A stretch of 64,000 bases of DNA from Blasia pusilla (lineage: Eukaryota; Marchantiophyta; Marchantiopsida; Blasiales). Location of the stretch: the NCBI GenBank assembly GCA_050084515.1, contig CM114271.1:28334001-28398000 (forward strand), written 5' to 3'. Under the pieces are notes generated by a model. The model ran no database searches. It was given only the letters and a program-made list of their open reading frames with translations, and had not been told where the DNA came from. Numbering within the stretch: position 1 is the first letter of the stretch; each line of letters starts with the position of its first letter. Positions 1-11,239 of this stretch are shown here, piece by piece. The position numbers were made by a program, and so were the translations under genes.

Positions 1-389
1 AGGGAGTAGACTTTGTACGCCACACTTGGATTCCAACCCGAGATTCACTTCGTGTGAGTCTCGGTTAGGGCCTCATGGATGTCCATTGGACAGTTGGAAC
101 CGCCACGCGCAAAACGTTGTTTGAGGGTCTTGAACCGATTAGAAAGTCTGTCCCAAGTCTTTTGAGACTTGCCCGTGTTGTAAACCGCGAAACAAGGAAG
201 GTTGAGCTTGATGAGAGACCAAGACAAGAACTCAGAAAGTAAGTCCGCTGCTTGATCCAAGAACCGACTGAACAAAGTGTGTGTTTGGATGCAGATCAAC
301 GTTGAGAGCGTGACGAACTGAACGTACACTTCTGCAAAAACAAGATTAACGGTCAATGAGAGTAGGCGCACGATAATCACCAACACTTA
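1..389. other. unassigned sequence at window edge
   Basis: The minus-strand integrase reading of the neighbouring gypsy element loses recognisable similarity near position 350-390. Beyond this point the minus strand stays open for about 110 codons without matching any family I know. It could be unrelated DNA joined to the truncated element, or a strongly diverged integrase core. No gene is called. Confidence 0.3.
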
Positions 390-745
390 ACGACTATGGC
401 ACTCCATCAAAGGCAAAGGTACTACAAAATTAAAACTCCATCTATAACCTAAACCCATTATCGAAAGTGGATGCAACTGTGGAGTTGGAGCATTAAACGA
501 TGCTCGGACTCAATCACACACCATGCATCTGGCAACAAACTGATGAACATCAGTCTGCATGTCTCGCCACCAATACTGAATCTAGAGCAAGATGTACGTC
601 CACTTCACTCCAAAATGACCCAACTCCTCTTGGGCATGACGCATCAAACGTGCTCTCTGCGAAGGATGAGGCACTACACGCACTCTACCATCCTCCCACA
701 CCCGCAATACATATGTCCCCTCCCATCGAAACCGTCCGGCTCATT
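390..745 (-). pseudogene. gypsy integrase, zinc-binding N-terminus and start of core (fragment)
   Basis: The minus-strand translation contains an HHCC-type integrase zinc-binding pattern: a His in the segment RHAQEELGHFG, then a YWWRDMQTDVHQFV stretch, then ARCMVCD carrying the two cysteines. It is followed by the usual linker (ASFNAPTPQLHPL) and the start of the catalytic core (GYRWSFNFV, where an intact element would have an Asp). Stop codons interrupt it at least three times. Most of the core, with its DDE residues, is missing because similarity ends near 390. In an intact element this enzyme would insert the cDNA into the host chromosome. Confidence 0.7.
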
Positions 746-1019
746 GTAGGATCTGATACCGCTCTCTAGCACCCGCTGTGCTCACAACGCTGCGAGTACC
801 CAAGTACTCCAAGACTACTTTGTCGTCGTGAACATCTCGGCCACTTATCGTCTCCTCACCGGCCTCTAGATCTAAGGATTCTCCATCAGACCTTGCCGTC
901 GAAGTCTCCGCAATCTAGCTCTCCACAGCCAACAAGCCCAAATAGGCTGACGGATGCCATCATAGTACCAACTCCTCATCACTGTCACCATGCCAACGAG
1001 CTCCAATTGCATCTCGTTG

Positions 1020-2223
1020 ACTATGGCATGGGTTATGGCTCAAACCGTTTGCATCTTGGTTCAGCATCCCTGGTCTATGCACCACTAGGAAGTCATACTC
1101 TTGCAACAAAAGAGCACCTTGCAAGCTTCCCTGTAAGCTTGTCAGACTCCATCAACCACTTAAGTGGCTGATGATCAATAATGATGGTAAGGGGATTTCC
1201 GCATAGATAACATCTGATATGTGCGACAGCCCACACTGCAACCAAGCACTCACCCTAATACGAGCTATACTTCGCCTCTATAGCGTTGTTCAAGCGACTC
1301 GTGAGCCACCACAAACTCTCTACCATCATCGGCATACTAGGTAAGCACGGCTTCAAGCCCCAACATGCTCCAATCGGTATGAAAGTGGAAAGGACGTCCC
1401 CTGAACGGTCTCTTCAATATGGGTGCGGACGTCAATCTGTCCTTGAGCATCTGAAATGCTCATCCCCCTAGTGCCACTCCTGATCCACCTTGGTCAACAA
1501 GGTCAGTGGCTTTGCAATCGAGCTGAAACCCTTGATGTACTGTCGATAGAAGTTCACCAATCTCATGAATGCACAAACTCGACTCACATCTGTAGGGCAT
1601 GGAATGTGTGAAATAGCCTCTACCTTCGTTTGTTGCACACCAAGGCCACATGGGTATATCGTATGACCAAAGTACTCAATCTGGTCGTAAAAGAACTTGC
1701 ACTTGCCTAGATGTAGCTTCAACCCATGTAATTGCAATTGTCAAAATATCTCCTCTAGGTGTCGCTCATGCTCCTCAACCATGGCGCTAAAGACTACAAT
1801 GTCATCAATATAACACCTAGAAAAATCTAGACCTGCCAAGATCCTACCAATGACCCTATGAAACTCAGCCGGGGCGTTATTTAACCCAAATGGTAAGAAC
1901 CTCCACTGGTACAAACAATCCTTCTCGTGAGGATCGATGCCCCAAAATGCCGTCTTCTGCCTCTCCTCCAATCTGATAGGCAGCTGATGGAATCCGACTC
2001 GCAAATCCAATGAATTGAAGACCTTTGCATGCCAAATCGCGTCAAAGATCTCCTCATGAGTGGGCATGACATACCTATTGCACTTTGTCTGCCGATTGAT
2101 AGGTTGGTAATCTCCACACATCCACCTATCCGTCCAGTTGCCATGCACATCCTTCTTGGCGTGCATGATAGTGGCAGATTCATACTCTACATGCGACATC
2201 TCCACTACTCCTGCTCCAACCAA
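1020..2223 (-). pseudogene. gypsy reverse transcriptase and RNase H (interrupted)
   Basis: The reverse transcriptase palm is clear on the minus strand. FNSLDLRVGFHQ carries the first catalytic Asp, LPFGLNNAPAEFHRVIG is the conserved finger/palm motif, and the catalytic box YIDD lies at 1812-1801. A TGA at 1743-1741 interrupts the frame, which then continues in the same phase through the connection region (KLHLGKCKFF, VEYFGHTI-like) to 1468. Below that, RNase H remains readable only with frameshifts: the HTDWSMLGLEAVLT segment near 1395, then a stretch ending in a DHQPLKWLMES-like motif near 1165. In an intact element this enzyme copies the RNA genome into DNA. Confidence 0.88.
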
Positions 2224-2779
2224 ATCGTGGCTCCTACTCTAAATCAGAGCCCTCTCCATGTGATTGTATCTGTAGGGTCTTCGGAAGATTAGCATGTCAC
2301 TTGACAACTCAATGCGGATCCCTTGACCCTTCTACGTACCCAAATCATGCATACTAAATGCAAAATAGCTCCTTTAACTCCAAAGGAACTGGTGTATCCG
2401 GCGTCGCTCTCCTCCTGTCAACTTGGGGCCCATATCTGGCTCCGAAGTCTCCATCGTGACTACAATAGGACTCTCCTATGCGGATTTCGGTGGTTGCTAT
2501 GGTGCAACCCCGTCTTGGAAAACAAAACTTGATTGCTCCTCTTCAACCAACTGCAAAATTGAATCTCCATGTGTAGTACCCGGGACCACGTTGGATGTTC
2601 TGGCTACCATCTCATGGCATACATGCAGTCCACGGGTGTCTCTCTTGATCACCCTTGGTGTGTTGATCTCCTCGGGTCTCGCCCCGAGCCACTACCTCAA
2701 CCGTCTCGGTAGGCATGGGGCTCACCAACGCAACTGCTGTGATCTGTCCCATCCTCAAACGACGATGCTCAAAAACTCC

Positions 2780-3800
2780 TAAGCTGAAACTCCATGTCAA
2801 GCAGTTCAAGTCCATCCCAACATATCGCGTGACCCAAGATATGACGTCGTGATGCCTCTGATAGTGATGGTATTGCTGTCACTCCTATAGGGAATCCCAT
2901 CGCTCCCTCTCGCTCATCGATGTTGGGCTCCACCAACCTCTATACTTGGTCATCCCAAACCAAGCCAGGTCCGGCCTCCTTGAATGCATAGGAAGCGGGA
3001 AAACTCACCATTGTGGAAAAGGTTGCCCGTGGCATGCCAATCCTGTTGACCACAGTCAACTGCGGTCGATCATCTAGCCTCATTGCCTGTGATCGACAGC
3101 ACGGACCCAATATAGAATCCATCGACAAATTCGAGGGGTGCTCCACTCTCGCATATGCCCTCCGCAACACCTCGTGTGGTACCAAGTTGGCCCACCAAAG
3201 ATGTGGGCGATGTGCTCATGAATCCACACTCGCGGTATCCAACAAAACTGCCAAGCCGATCCATGCGCGCACATGATGTGAACTTGTCACCACATGGGAC
3301 CTCGAATCACCCAAAATCAGTACATTCTCCAGAATGTATGCTGGAGGACAAGACTGATGCTCTTGCAAGTGTCGCAAAATCCGCGTCATCTCCCAAAACA
3401 ACCTGGACCGAGAGTCAACTAATCCGCTACCCTGTCCAACACTCGACTGGCCCTGACATTGCCAACTAGCAATGACCAAGACTATGGTCCCTATCCGCTC
3501 CAAGTCCTACGTCCCCAACAATGAAATGTCCCTCGGTAGGGAACTCTGGTAACCTTGAATGACGGACCCAGACAATAAGTCAAGAAAATAGAGGCATAAT
3601 TGCGCCACATGGTGAAGTGAAGTGCGCCTCGCAACATCGTCAATCTCCACATACGGGTACTGCTGCACGCGCACTCCAGCCTGAAAAACAACAACTAAGC
3701 GAGTGTTGATCCCTCCAAAGAGATCCAACACCCGAATATCCTTCTTTGGGATGCACCACACAATCGGGGTGGTGTCCAAAGGGGTCATAGCTGCACTCTT
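2780..3800 (-). pseudogene. C5 cytosine DNA methyltransferase-like domain embedded in gypsy pol
   Basis: A single minus-strand frame reads through a cytosine-5 DNA methyltransferase fold lying between protease and reverse transcriptase. AdoMet-binding motif I is DLFGGINTRL (3725-3696), followed by a motif II-like YVEIDDVAR (about 3653). The catalytic-Cys motif IV appears as ASWQCQGQS (Cys codon 3458-3456; the usual Pro before Cys is Gln here). Motif VI is ENV (3329-3321). The C-terminal motifs are represented by EREGAMGFP (about 2918-2890) and RRHILGHAIC (about 2855-2821). Stops occur at 3509-3507, near 3216 and near 2940, but the frame does not change. Known C5 enzymes flip out cytosine and methylate carbon 5. 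This copy cannot make an intact enzyme. Confidence 0.75.
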
Positions 3801-4309
3801 GGCAACATGGGGTTCCTCTGACCCATCACACTCTCGTGCAAATGTCTCACTCCACGCGGTCTGCACATGCTCAATGGCATTGCGTCGAAGCTCCTCAGTT
3901 GAGCCCCAAAGCGGCACCTCTCCTCCACAGACTGATGTGGCTACCATGACACTCCTCTCCATAGAAATTTCAGGAACAGGAGTATCCTCAGCATGGACAT
4001 GTTCCTCAATCAAATCACTACACCAAGTGATGGTATTGCTAAATGCTACTAAGGTAGCCATCTCTCCTGGCCGTTGCTCGATCACTGCATCTGTGAATCA
4101 AACGAGTAATGAGCTAAGGCACCCATCACGTGACTACCATCCTGGTCTATAACATGCTGACTCCTCCCAGTAATCTAGGGAAAACCCCATCGGATATAAT
4201 ATTTCTCCACCAACCAAAACGTCATAGGACTCTGTGTCAGTTACTATCGCCTCGGCTCGCACCACAGTCTCATTTGTAGGATGTCCCAAGCGAATCCTCA
4301 CCACGACCT

Positions 4310-4830
4310 CCTAGCGGGTGATATACTATGTGGTACTTGCTCCACCCAAGGATGTATGTATCCAGAATGGACAACGCTCCACATCGGCTCTCATCAAGCC
4401 CAATCCTTTGAATAACGCTTTCATCAACATTAGGGGTTACCCTCCTGAATCCAACAAGACGTGTTGCGGACTAAAAGCTCTACCTCTAGGACTCACCGAT
4501 TGGAAGACCTCTCCCCGATTAAGCAGCAACACAACACTAGGAGAAGCCATGGCATGCTCTATCACGGGTCTAGCGGGCATCTCCGCCATCCTAGCAGCCG
4601 TAGTCTACCATGAATCTGACGTGGACGGCCCCAGCATCCGTTCTGAGGGAAGGTCCATCATCTCCTCTGAACGTGATGTAGGAACTCCAACTCCACGCTC
4701 CCATAATGTAGCGGCCAGCTGGAACATCTCGGTGGGCGTACCTCCCAATGTCATAACATCATAAGCAGAAAATAGCGAAGCACGGTACACCATTGTGGCC
4801 GCCCCCAACATTGTACTCGACACATGCTCC
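4310..4830 (-). pseudogene. gypsy aspartic protease region (interrupted)
   Basis: The minus strand contains HVLLDSGG, an aspartic protease active-site motif (D-S-G, Asp codon 4451-4449). It is followed by LMLMKALFKGLGLMRADVER, which matches the intact sequence of copy 2 at 27938-28258. A stop codon directly follows the DSGG motif here. Upstream on the same strand is a linker (GAATMVYRASLFSAYDVMTL) joining gag to protease. In an active element this protease releases the mature Gag and Pol proteins. About 500 bases separate it from the methyltransferase domain and encode a linker with no recognised fold. Confidence 0.6.
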
Positions 4831-4869
4831 TCCTAAGCATCAGCAATAGGAGTCGTCATACTCTTTTCT

Positions 4870-6635
4870 CCCATTTCCCCCGTGCCTGCACACCAATAAC
4901 ATCACCAACTCTCCGAGAACTCAGATCCGGACCCATCGATGGGATTCTCATCGCCTCACACAACGTAAAAGATTGAGGAAGTCTGGTGTATTTCCAAGCT
5001 TCCCCTCGTAGTGGATCCAACTCTGCGGTTGCTCCACGCTTCACAACTACAGAAGCCTCCATCTGGGCAACCCCGCACATCCAACCAGGATCCTCCATAT
5101 TGTGGATGCTCCATATGATGTCAATACCACGGATCCGGCATCGGGTAACCTCAATGTCGTAGCGGCAATCTGCTCATGTAGCTACTGTATTTGAGCAACC
5201 ATCCCAACCTCACACGCGGCATCTCCCTCGATGCGTCTAGGTGGTGGGATTCTACCTCCTCCACGGGTAGCTCAACCACCCTGTCGGGCAACTCCAGCTC
5301 CTCATCCCCCAACGGGACCACCTGGTGCACGATCTCTAGCTCCACCTAGACCGGATACTCACTCTAGTTCCCTCTCTGGCCCTTGGTCCGGACGTAACTC
5401 AAGATATGAACTGAAACACTTGGCGCATGTGTGACCATACCTCTAACAATAGTCACATTGATAACCTCCTAGTGCAGCACCATCTCCTCCTCTATGCTGA
5501 GGCACCCGTCCATGACCCTGACGAGTGCAAACACGATGATGATGGGCTCCACCATATGACCAACAAGTAATTGTAGGCGGCTGCTTCTGAGCCATATATG
5601 AAGGCGCAGATCTCTATGGCATAACCTCTTGGTATCCTCCCTGAGCTCGTGGTGCCACAGTCAACCTACTTCAGAGTCCATGTTATTGCACTGTAGACAA
5701 TCGTGATTGCTCTCGCCCATAACCTATGGTGGCTACGCTCTCCTCCACCATGTTGCGCTCAACGTTCTCAATGGTCCTAAAAACATCTCTCAACGTAGGG
5801 GAGGTATTCATAAGGAGCACTCCCTCCCGAACCTATATCGAGCATTGCGTACCATGATTGGATAGCCTGAGCCTCTATCATCCCTGAGTGACGTTGATCA
5901 ACCAATGCAAGGGAGTGTAAGCCTCACGCAAACTCTCACTCGGGCGCCTCTGGCAGTCGTGGATGCTCCGCAACTTCTCCATCCATACCCCCTGGTAGCT
6001 CGCCCTCAACTCAACGAAGAACTCAACCACATGGTTGAACTTGGGACGAACTCGACTAGACGGTGCAACTGCTCTTGTGCACTGACCCCTCCTAAAACAT
6101 CTTTAGTGGAAGAGGAAGTAGCCTCTCCTGACTCCTCCTCCTCATCTGGGAATGGCTCCGTCCATGACACATAGTGTGGGTCTTAGTAGAGTCGCCATGC
6201 CTCAATCTCCTAGGCATATTTGTGGAAGAACTCATGATAATCGTCCATGGATCCCCCCTCTAAATGCTGGAACATACCTTTTCATGTTGTGAACGGGTTG
6301 AACGCTCTAGATTTCCTAGCCCGTTATGAGTCACACCAACTCCTAGAATCCGCAATGAAGTCGTGTAGCTCTATAGTGCCTTCAGCACCCGAAAACCTAC
6401 GCGGTCCTCTATCCCGGTCGTCCATCTCGTACGCCCAACTAGTAGGACCACTCAATGTGTACGGTGGATCACTAACACACTCCTCTACATGCTCTCCCTT
6501 GTTTGAAGACGACATAGAAGGAGATCGAGGTGGTCTCTCATGTGGAGCCCCTTGAAACCTCGCACCACTCCGGGTAAATCTTGCAGAGCTACTCTCAGGT
6601 CCACTACCTCGCCTCTCAAAATACCGAAAGGACAC
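4870..6635 (-). pseudogene. gypsy gag polyprotein (decayed)
   Basis: This is the minus-strand counterpart of the better-preserved gag at 28598-30191. The N-terminal part (6635-6324) is open and contains the GPTSWAYEMDDRDRGPRRFS segment shared with copy 2. Retrotransposon capsid motifs (a YxxLRRL-like helix and a GESLHEAY-like segment in copy 2) are still readable near 5880-6010 but broken by stops. Zinc-knuckle sequence lies near 5450-5580 and is also decayed. Gag forms the particle that packages the element RNA. Confidence 0.6.
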
Positions 6636-6639
6636 CGTG

Positions 6640-8675
6640 ATGGCCCTTCTTCCCCTCTCATACGATCACTCTCAATCACTCAAACTAAATATGCGGCACT
6701 CAATCTACACTCTCTCATTGAGACGTGTGTTATGCGGCAATAAGCAACGTGGTCCGGCAAATCAATTGATCTATCGTCTCATCGACAAACCATCCTCAAC
6801 TCTTGACATCCCACATAGGTCTATGTCTCCTAAACCCATACATCATGCTCTCAGCATCAACATGAAACCCAATATCTCAAATAACTTCCCAATATCAGGA
6901 AAATCCCTCACACGTGTAGGGTAAGAGACTATAATGGATAACTTGACAATAACATCAATGTCGCTCCTCAGCAACTGCAAATCTTGACCCCAACTCGGTC
7001 GTGAAGATAACTCCCCCAATTAACAAGTTGTACGCTTCTCGAACTGATGCTACTCAAACCTCCTCGATGTGCGGTGCAAGTCCAGCAGTCTATTGCGGCA
7101 CTGGCGGCACAGAACAGTTACAAACAACACGACACTTGGAAATGGGGCGCGGCACTCGGCGGCATACCCTCCTCAATTAGAAATTCAAATGCTCTGCTCC
7201 TTAGTGAAGAAGCGGCTCCGTGATTGAGACGGTGCGGTGCGGCCACGAGCGACAATCGGCGGCGCGTTACGGCTATGGGCGTCACGACATGGTACTCAAT
7301 CATCGTAGAGCGGCTATCAATCACAACATAGCAACATCAAATGAAAACTCAAACACCATAACCCAAGATTACCTTCCATCACTGGTTGATGATGAGACTG
7401 CGATGACGGTGGCGGCCAAAACAAAGTACGTGGTGGCGGCGCAAGTTAGAGAATCATTGGTCGTCATGGAAGACCCTCCACTCCTTAATGGCGACAATGG
7501 CATCCAAGGGTGGACAACGGCCGAACGCAGCTCTAAGCAGCACTAGGCGATGGTGGTGGCTGACGATGAATGGTGGATGGTGGACCATTGGCGGTGACTA
7601 TGACGGCTGGTTTAGGGTTTGAACAATTTAACCCTAAAAATCTCTTAGCAATAAAAGTTTTTCAAGATTGATCATAACTTTTTGCTCGCAATCCAAATTA
7701 TGCACCGTCTATTGCACAACGTGCATAGCCTCACGATATACAACAATATCAAAAAATATTTTGAATTGGACATTCCAGCAAAAACTGACGGGGATTGTCG
7801 TAAAGCCCAACTCCTCTTTCTCCTACAGAAATTTTGGCAACGCTTCCGCGCTGATTTTTCCCGACGAAAATGTAAAACCTGTGAAAATAAAAATTAGCAA
7901 GCTACATGGTGCTCCCAAGAGCACCAACATGGGGAAATTTTCCCCCATACTCAATCCCTGTCAAAAATTGGGCAGCACTTTCGTGCGCCATTCTTCCATA
8001 CAAAAAATCGGCAAAGGAAACATAAAAAATGAGTGGCTCTAGCTCTGGTGACCACTCCCATAAACCGTTGAATGGGAAATACGATCCCCAACCTGCAAAA
8101 CCAGCGAGTGACTTGTGAGCTCCCCCATGAAGCTCTCTCACTCATCTCATTCTCTCTTTGTAAATCAAAATCGAATCTCTCTCACAACACCATAGTTCTC
8201 ACATGAGTGCACTCTCACAAGTCTCTCTCAATGTCAAACCAAACCTACTCTCCTAATAAGAGATTTGGATTACACTCACAAGGCAAGGGACCATAGCTCC
8301 ACCGCCTTATGCCAAGAGGTTCAACAAAGAGAGAATAAGCTATCAAACTCTCTCTCCTTGAGGTATACCCCTCCCCTCTCCCAAGTTCTCTCCATGGTAA
8401 CCTATGCTCCCAAGTCACCTCTTTGGATCTTAACCTGATGTAGGAGATCAAGGTCAATTACCAGAAATACAAAATTGATCATATACTCAAAATTGTACTT
8501 ACCTAACATAGTAAGTTCCTCAATATGGTTCCAAATGGGTCGAAACGAAGGGAGAACCTACTCTCTCAGGTTTCGCGCGGCATCAACAGGTCATCCTCGA
8601 CCTGTTGAGGCTCTCCTCTACTACTTGCGACGGCGCTCTACTAGATCTCACCAATCTATCCAAAAAGACATGATA
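6640..8675 (-). repeat. gypsy 5' LTR and untranslated leader, copy 1
   Basis: This non-coding stretch is similar along its length to 30240-32413 and, at its outer end (8150-8675), also to 41246-41698. The part present in all three copies marks the LTR. I could not locate the LTR/leader border: no clear primer binding site complementary to initiator tRNA-Met was seen. The short open frames inside it have no coding support. Confidence 0.6.
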
Positions 8676-8689
8676 ATTCAAACAACAAT

Positions 8690-11010
8690 ATATGGTCAAA
8701 CTCGCCAATAAGTCACAAGTCTAAATATATGGTATAAGAGAATTGGACATATGAATCTTCAAAAACTACAGAGTCTTTCATCATCTAATATAGTAATAGG
8801 ACTTCCTAAATTAGCGAGTCCTGCTACATTAGAGATATGTCCTCCTTGCCAATTTGGAAAACAAGCTAGATTTCCTTTTCCAAAGCAAGGTAGAAGAGCA
8901 TCCAAGATATTGGAGTTGATCCATAATGATGTGTGGATAACATCACAACATAGCCTTCGTGGTTGTGAGTACTTTGTTTCATTTATTGATGATTCTTTAG
9001 GTATATATGGGTATACTTTCTCAAAGCCAAGTTAGAGGTATTCTCAATGTTCAAAATATTCAGAGTTCTAGCAGAGAAGCAGACTGGAAAACATATTTTG
9101 AAATTGCGTTGTGATGGAGGAGGAGAGTCATCTATCTTAAAAAGTCTTCATAGGAAGTAAACCTGATTTTTCCCTCCTGAAAGTATTGGTTTTATTTATT
9201 ATGCTCTTGTTCCTTTTGAGAGACGTAAAAAATTAGACCCCAAATTTGAAAGATGTATATTCATTGGCTACGTTGATGGAACTAAGGGATATAAGTGCTA
9301 CATTCCATCATCTAGGCATCTTATTATTAGTCGTGATGTTATCTTTCATGAGCTAAAGTCATAGTATGCTCCATGTGAGCCTATTCTACCTCTAAACTCC
9401 TCTATTGAGGGGAAGAATATGATTGTAAACCAACAGATATTGTCGTCAAATTCCCCAAGACCTAGTGTAGGATTAGAAGAGGTCATAGATTCGCCAGTTA
9501 AATCTATGAGTCCATGGACGGAAAGAATACGTAATCAGTCTGTTGACACTAGTCAGAGCTCAAGTCAGGTGTTAGAGGCATCTACCTGTGAACAACAACT
9601 TTGTAGATCAAGTAGAGTCATACATCATATTCATAGATTTATAAATGAAGGTTTTCTTGTGACACATCATGCATATATGATGACTACCCTTCAAGAATAG
9701 GAGTCGAGTTATTTTGAAGAAGATGTAAGTAAAATCGAATGGATTGAAGCTATGAAGGAAGAGCTTGCTCCATTAAGACAGACATCAACAAACCTGGGAG
9801 CTGGTTGATATACCTTCCAGTAAGGAAGCTTTTGGTTGCAAATGGGTTTACAAAATCGAGCGCAATCAAAATGGTATAATTAACAGATACAAAGCAAGAT
9901 TGGTGGCTTAGAGCTATGCACAACAATATGACATCGATTATGAGGAAATATTTAGCCATGTTGCAAAGATGGCGACTATGAGAACAATGGTTGTAATTGG
10001 AGTAAGTAAGAAGTGGAGATTACATCACATGGACGTCAAGAATGCCTTCTTGAATGGAGATCTATATGAGGAGGTATATATGACTCAACCAACTGGATAT
10101 GAACATCCCGAGTTTCCATTTTGCGTATGCAAGTTGAAGAAAGCTCTGTACGGGCTCAAATAAGCTCAAAGAGCTTGGTATTTGAGCTTCCATAAATTGG
10201 CTCACTGTGGAAGCACCTCAAAAATCTCACCTTGATGTTGTGAGGAGGATTATGCGGTAAGTGAAATTCTCTATTCAATTTGAACCTTCTCAAAGTTTAC
10301 AATTATAGGGATTCACAAATGTTGATTGGGCAAGAAGCGTATCTGATCGACACTCCATATGTGGTTATTCGTTTACTTTGGGAAGCGTAGTTATAAGTTC
10401 GGCTTCGAAGAAGCAACCTACATTTGCTTTATCTTCAACAAAGGATGAATACAGAGGAGCAACCAATGCAATATGTGAGGCGGTGTGACTTCATCAATTA
10501 CTTGTTGAGATTGGTGTTAGTAACTTAGGACCTAGTGTAATATATGTAAACAATATTAGTAGCATCAAACTTGCTAGACCTTGTGTTTCATGCTTGTACA
10601 AAATATGTTGAGGTGCACTATCATTTTATCAGAGAGAAAGTGCTTGCAAGAGAAATTGTTCTTATGTATATAGGTATAGATCAACAAATTGATGACATCT
10701 TTACAAAGGCATTGTCTAGAGATAAGTTTGAGATGTTTAGAAATAATTTAGGCATTAGAGATATCGATATGAGCTTGAGGGGGAGTATTGAAGATTGAGT
10801 TACAATCAAGCTCATGAGACACGTGAACTGCTACATTTGGTACTCACACGAAGTAGGGAAGCTTAATCTTGTTTAGTTAGTTAAGCGCGATTATCTTAAC
10901 TAGGGTTAGTTAATCATAATTAGTCTAACTTGAAACTGTGGTTAAGATTAGGGTTAGCGTTGCTTGTACATACCCTATATAATTGAGAAGGGGACCAGCC
11001 TCCACTCATT
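8690..11010 (+). mobile_element. Ty1/copia retrotransposon remnant with internal deletion
   Basis: In + strand order this shows a GAG-pre-integrase motif (YKRIGHMNLQKLQ near 8735-8775, then CPPCQFGKQ), the integrase start (LELIHNDVW, YFVSFIDDS at 8910-9000), a post-integrase segment (FERCIFIGYVDGTKGYKCY, about 9250), and the RT segment WRLHHMDVKNAFLNGDLYEE (about 10015-10075) with LKKALYGLK (about 10135). After a deletion come RNase H (SICGYSFTLG, FALSSTKDEYRGATNA, 10350-10475) and the pol tail (YHFIREKVLAREIV, DDIFTKALSRDKFEMFRN) to 10798. Integrase-before-RT order defines copia. Many stops show it is dead. The gypsy copy ends at 8675, so the 5' part was probably lost or displaced by that insertion. 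Confidence 0.8.
10770..11010 (+). repeat. copia polypurine tract and start of 3' LTR
   Basis: A purine-rich tract (GAGCTTGAGGGGGAGTAT, 10771-10788) directly precedes TG at 10789, the expected arrangement at a copia 3' LTR start. A TATA-like CTATATAAT lies at about 10973. The LTR end was not identified; the 5' LTR is absent from the window, so no pairwise comparison is possible. Confidence 0.5.
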
Positions 11011-11239
11011 CTCTCATTGCAAAATTTTGTTCTCCATAATGGTGTGTGAGAGCCGTTTCCCATGAGTTATGCATCTTTAGCAGCTTTCTACAGATATAGG
11101 TGTAAATAAGTATGTGTATGATCTCAATCGATATATATTGTGAGAAGAATTTGAATGAAGGCTTGGCTAGCATTACTTCTACAATGTTTGAGATATTGTG
11201 TTTTGTACCAAGACATAAAAAACCACCATATAACAATAG

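Larger units (their letters stand above)
390..8675 (-). mobile_element. Ty3/gypsy LTR retrotransposon with C5-methyltransferase domain, decayed copy 1
   Basis: Read on the minus strand from 8675 downward, the order is LTR/leader, gag, aspartic protease, cytosine-5 DNA methyltransferase-like domain, reverse transcriptase, RNase H, and the zinc-binding start of integrase. The RT-RNase H-integrase order is that of Ty3/gypsy elements. The upper boundary is set by the sequence end shared with copy 2 (32413) and the fragment at 41246-41698; the minus strand there begins TGTCAC in copies 2 and 3 and is slightly changed here. The lower end is truncated inside integrase, and no 3' LTR is in the window. 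Several in-frame stops and frameshifts show the copy is dead. It abuts a copia remnant at about 8690. Confidence 0.85.

Noticed and set aside
743-765. GATCTGATACCGCTCTC as a gypsy primer binding site
   Set aside because: It resembles the complement of the initiator tRNA-Met site but lies within integrase sequence, not next to the 5' LTR.
2780-3800. A host DNA methyltransferase gene
   Set aside because: It is flanked directly by gypsy protease and RT on the same strand, lacks host regulatory domains, and contains several stops.
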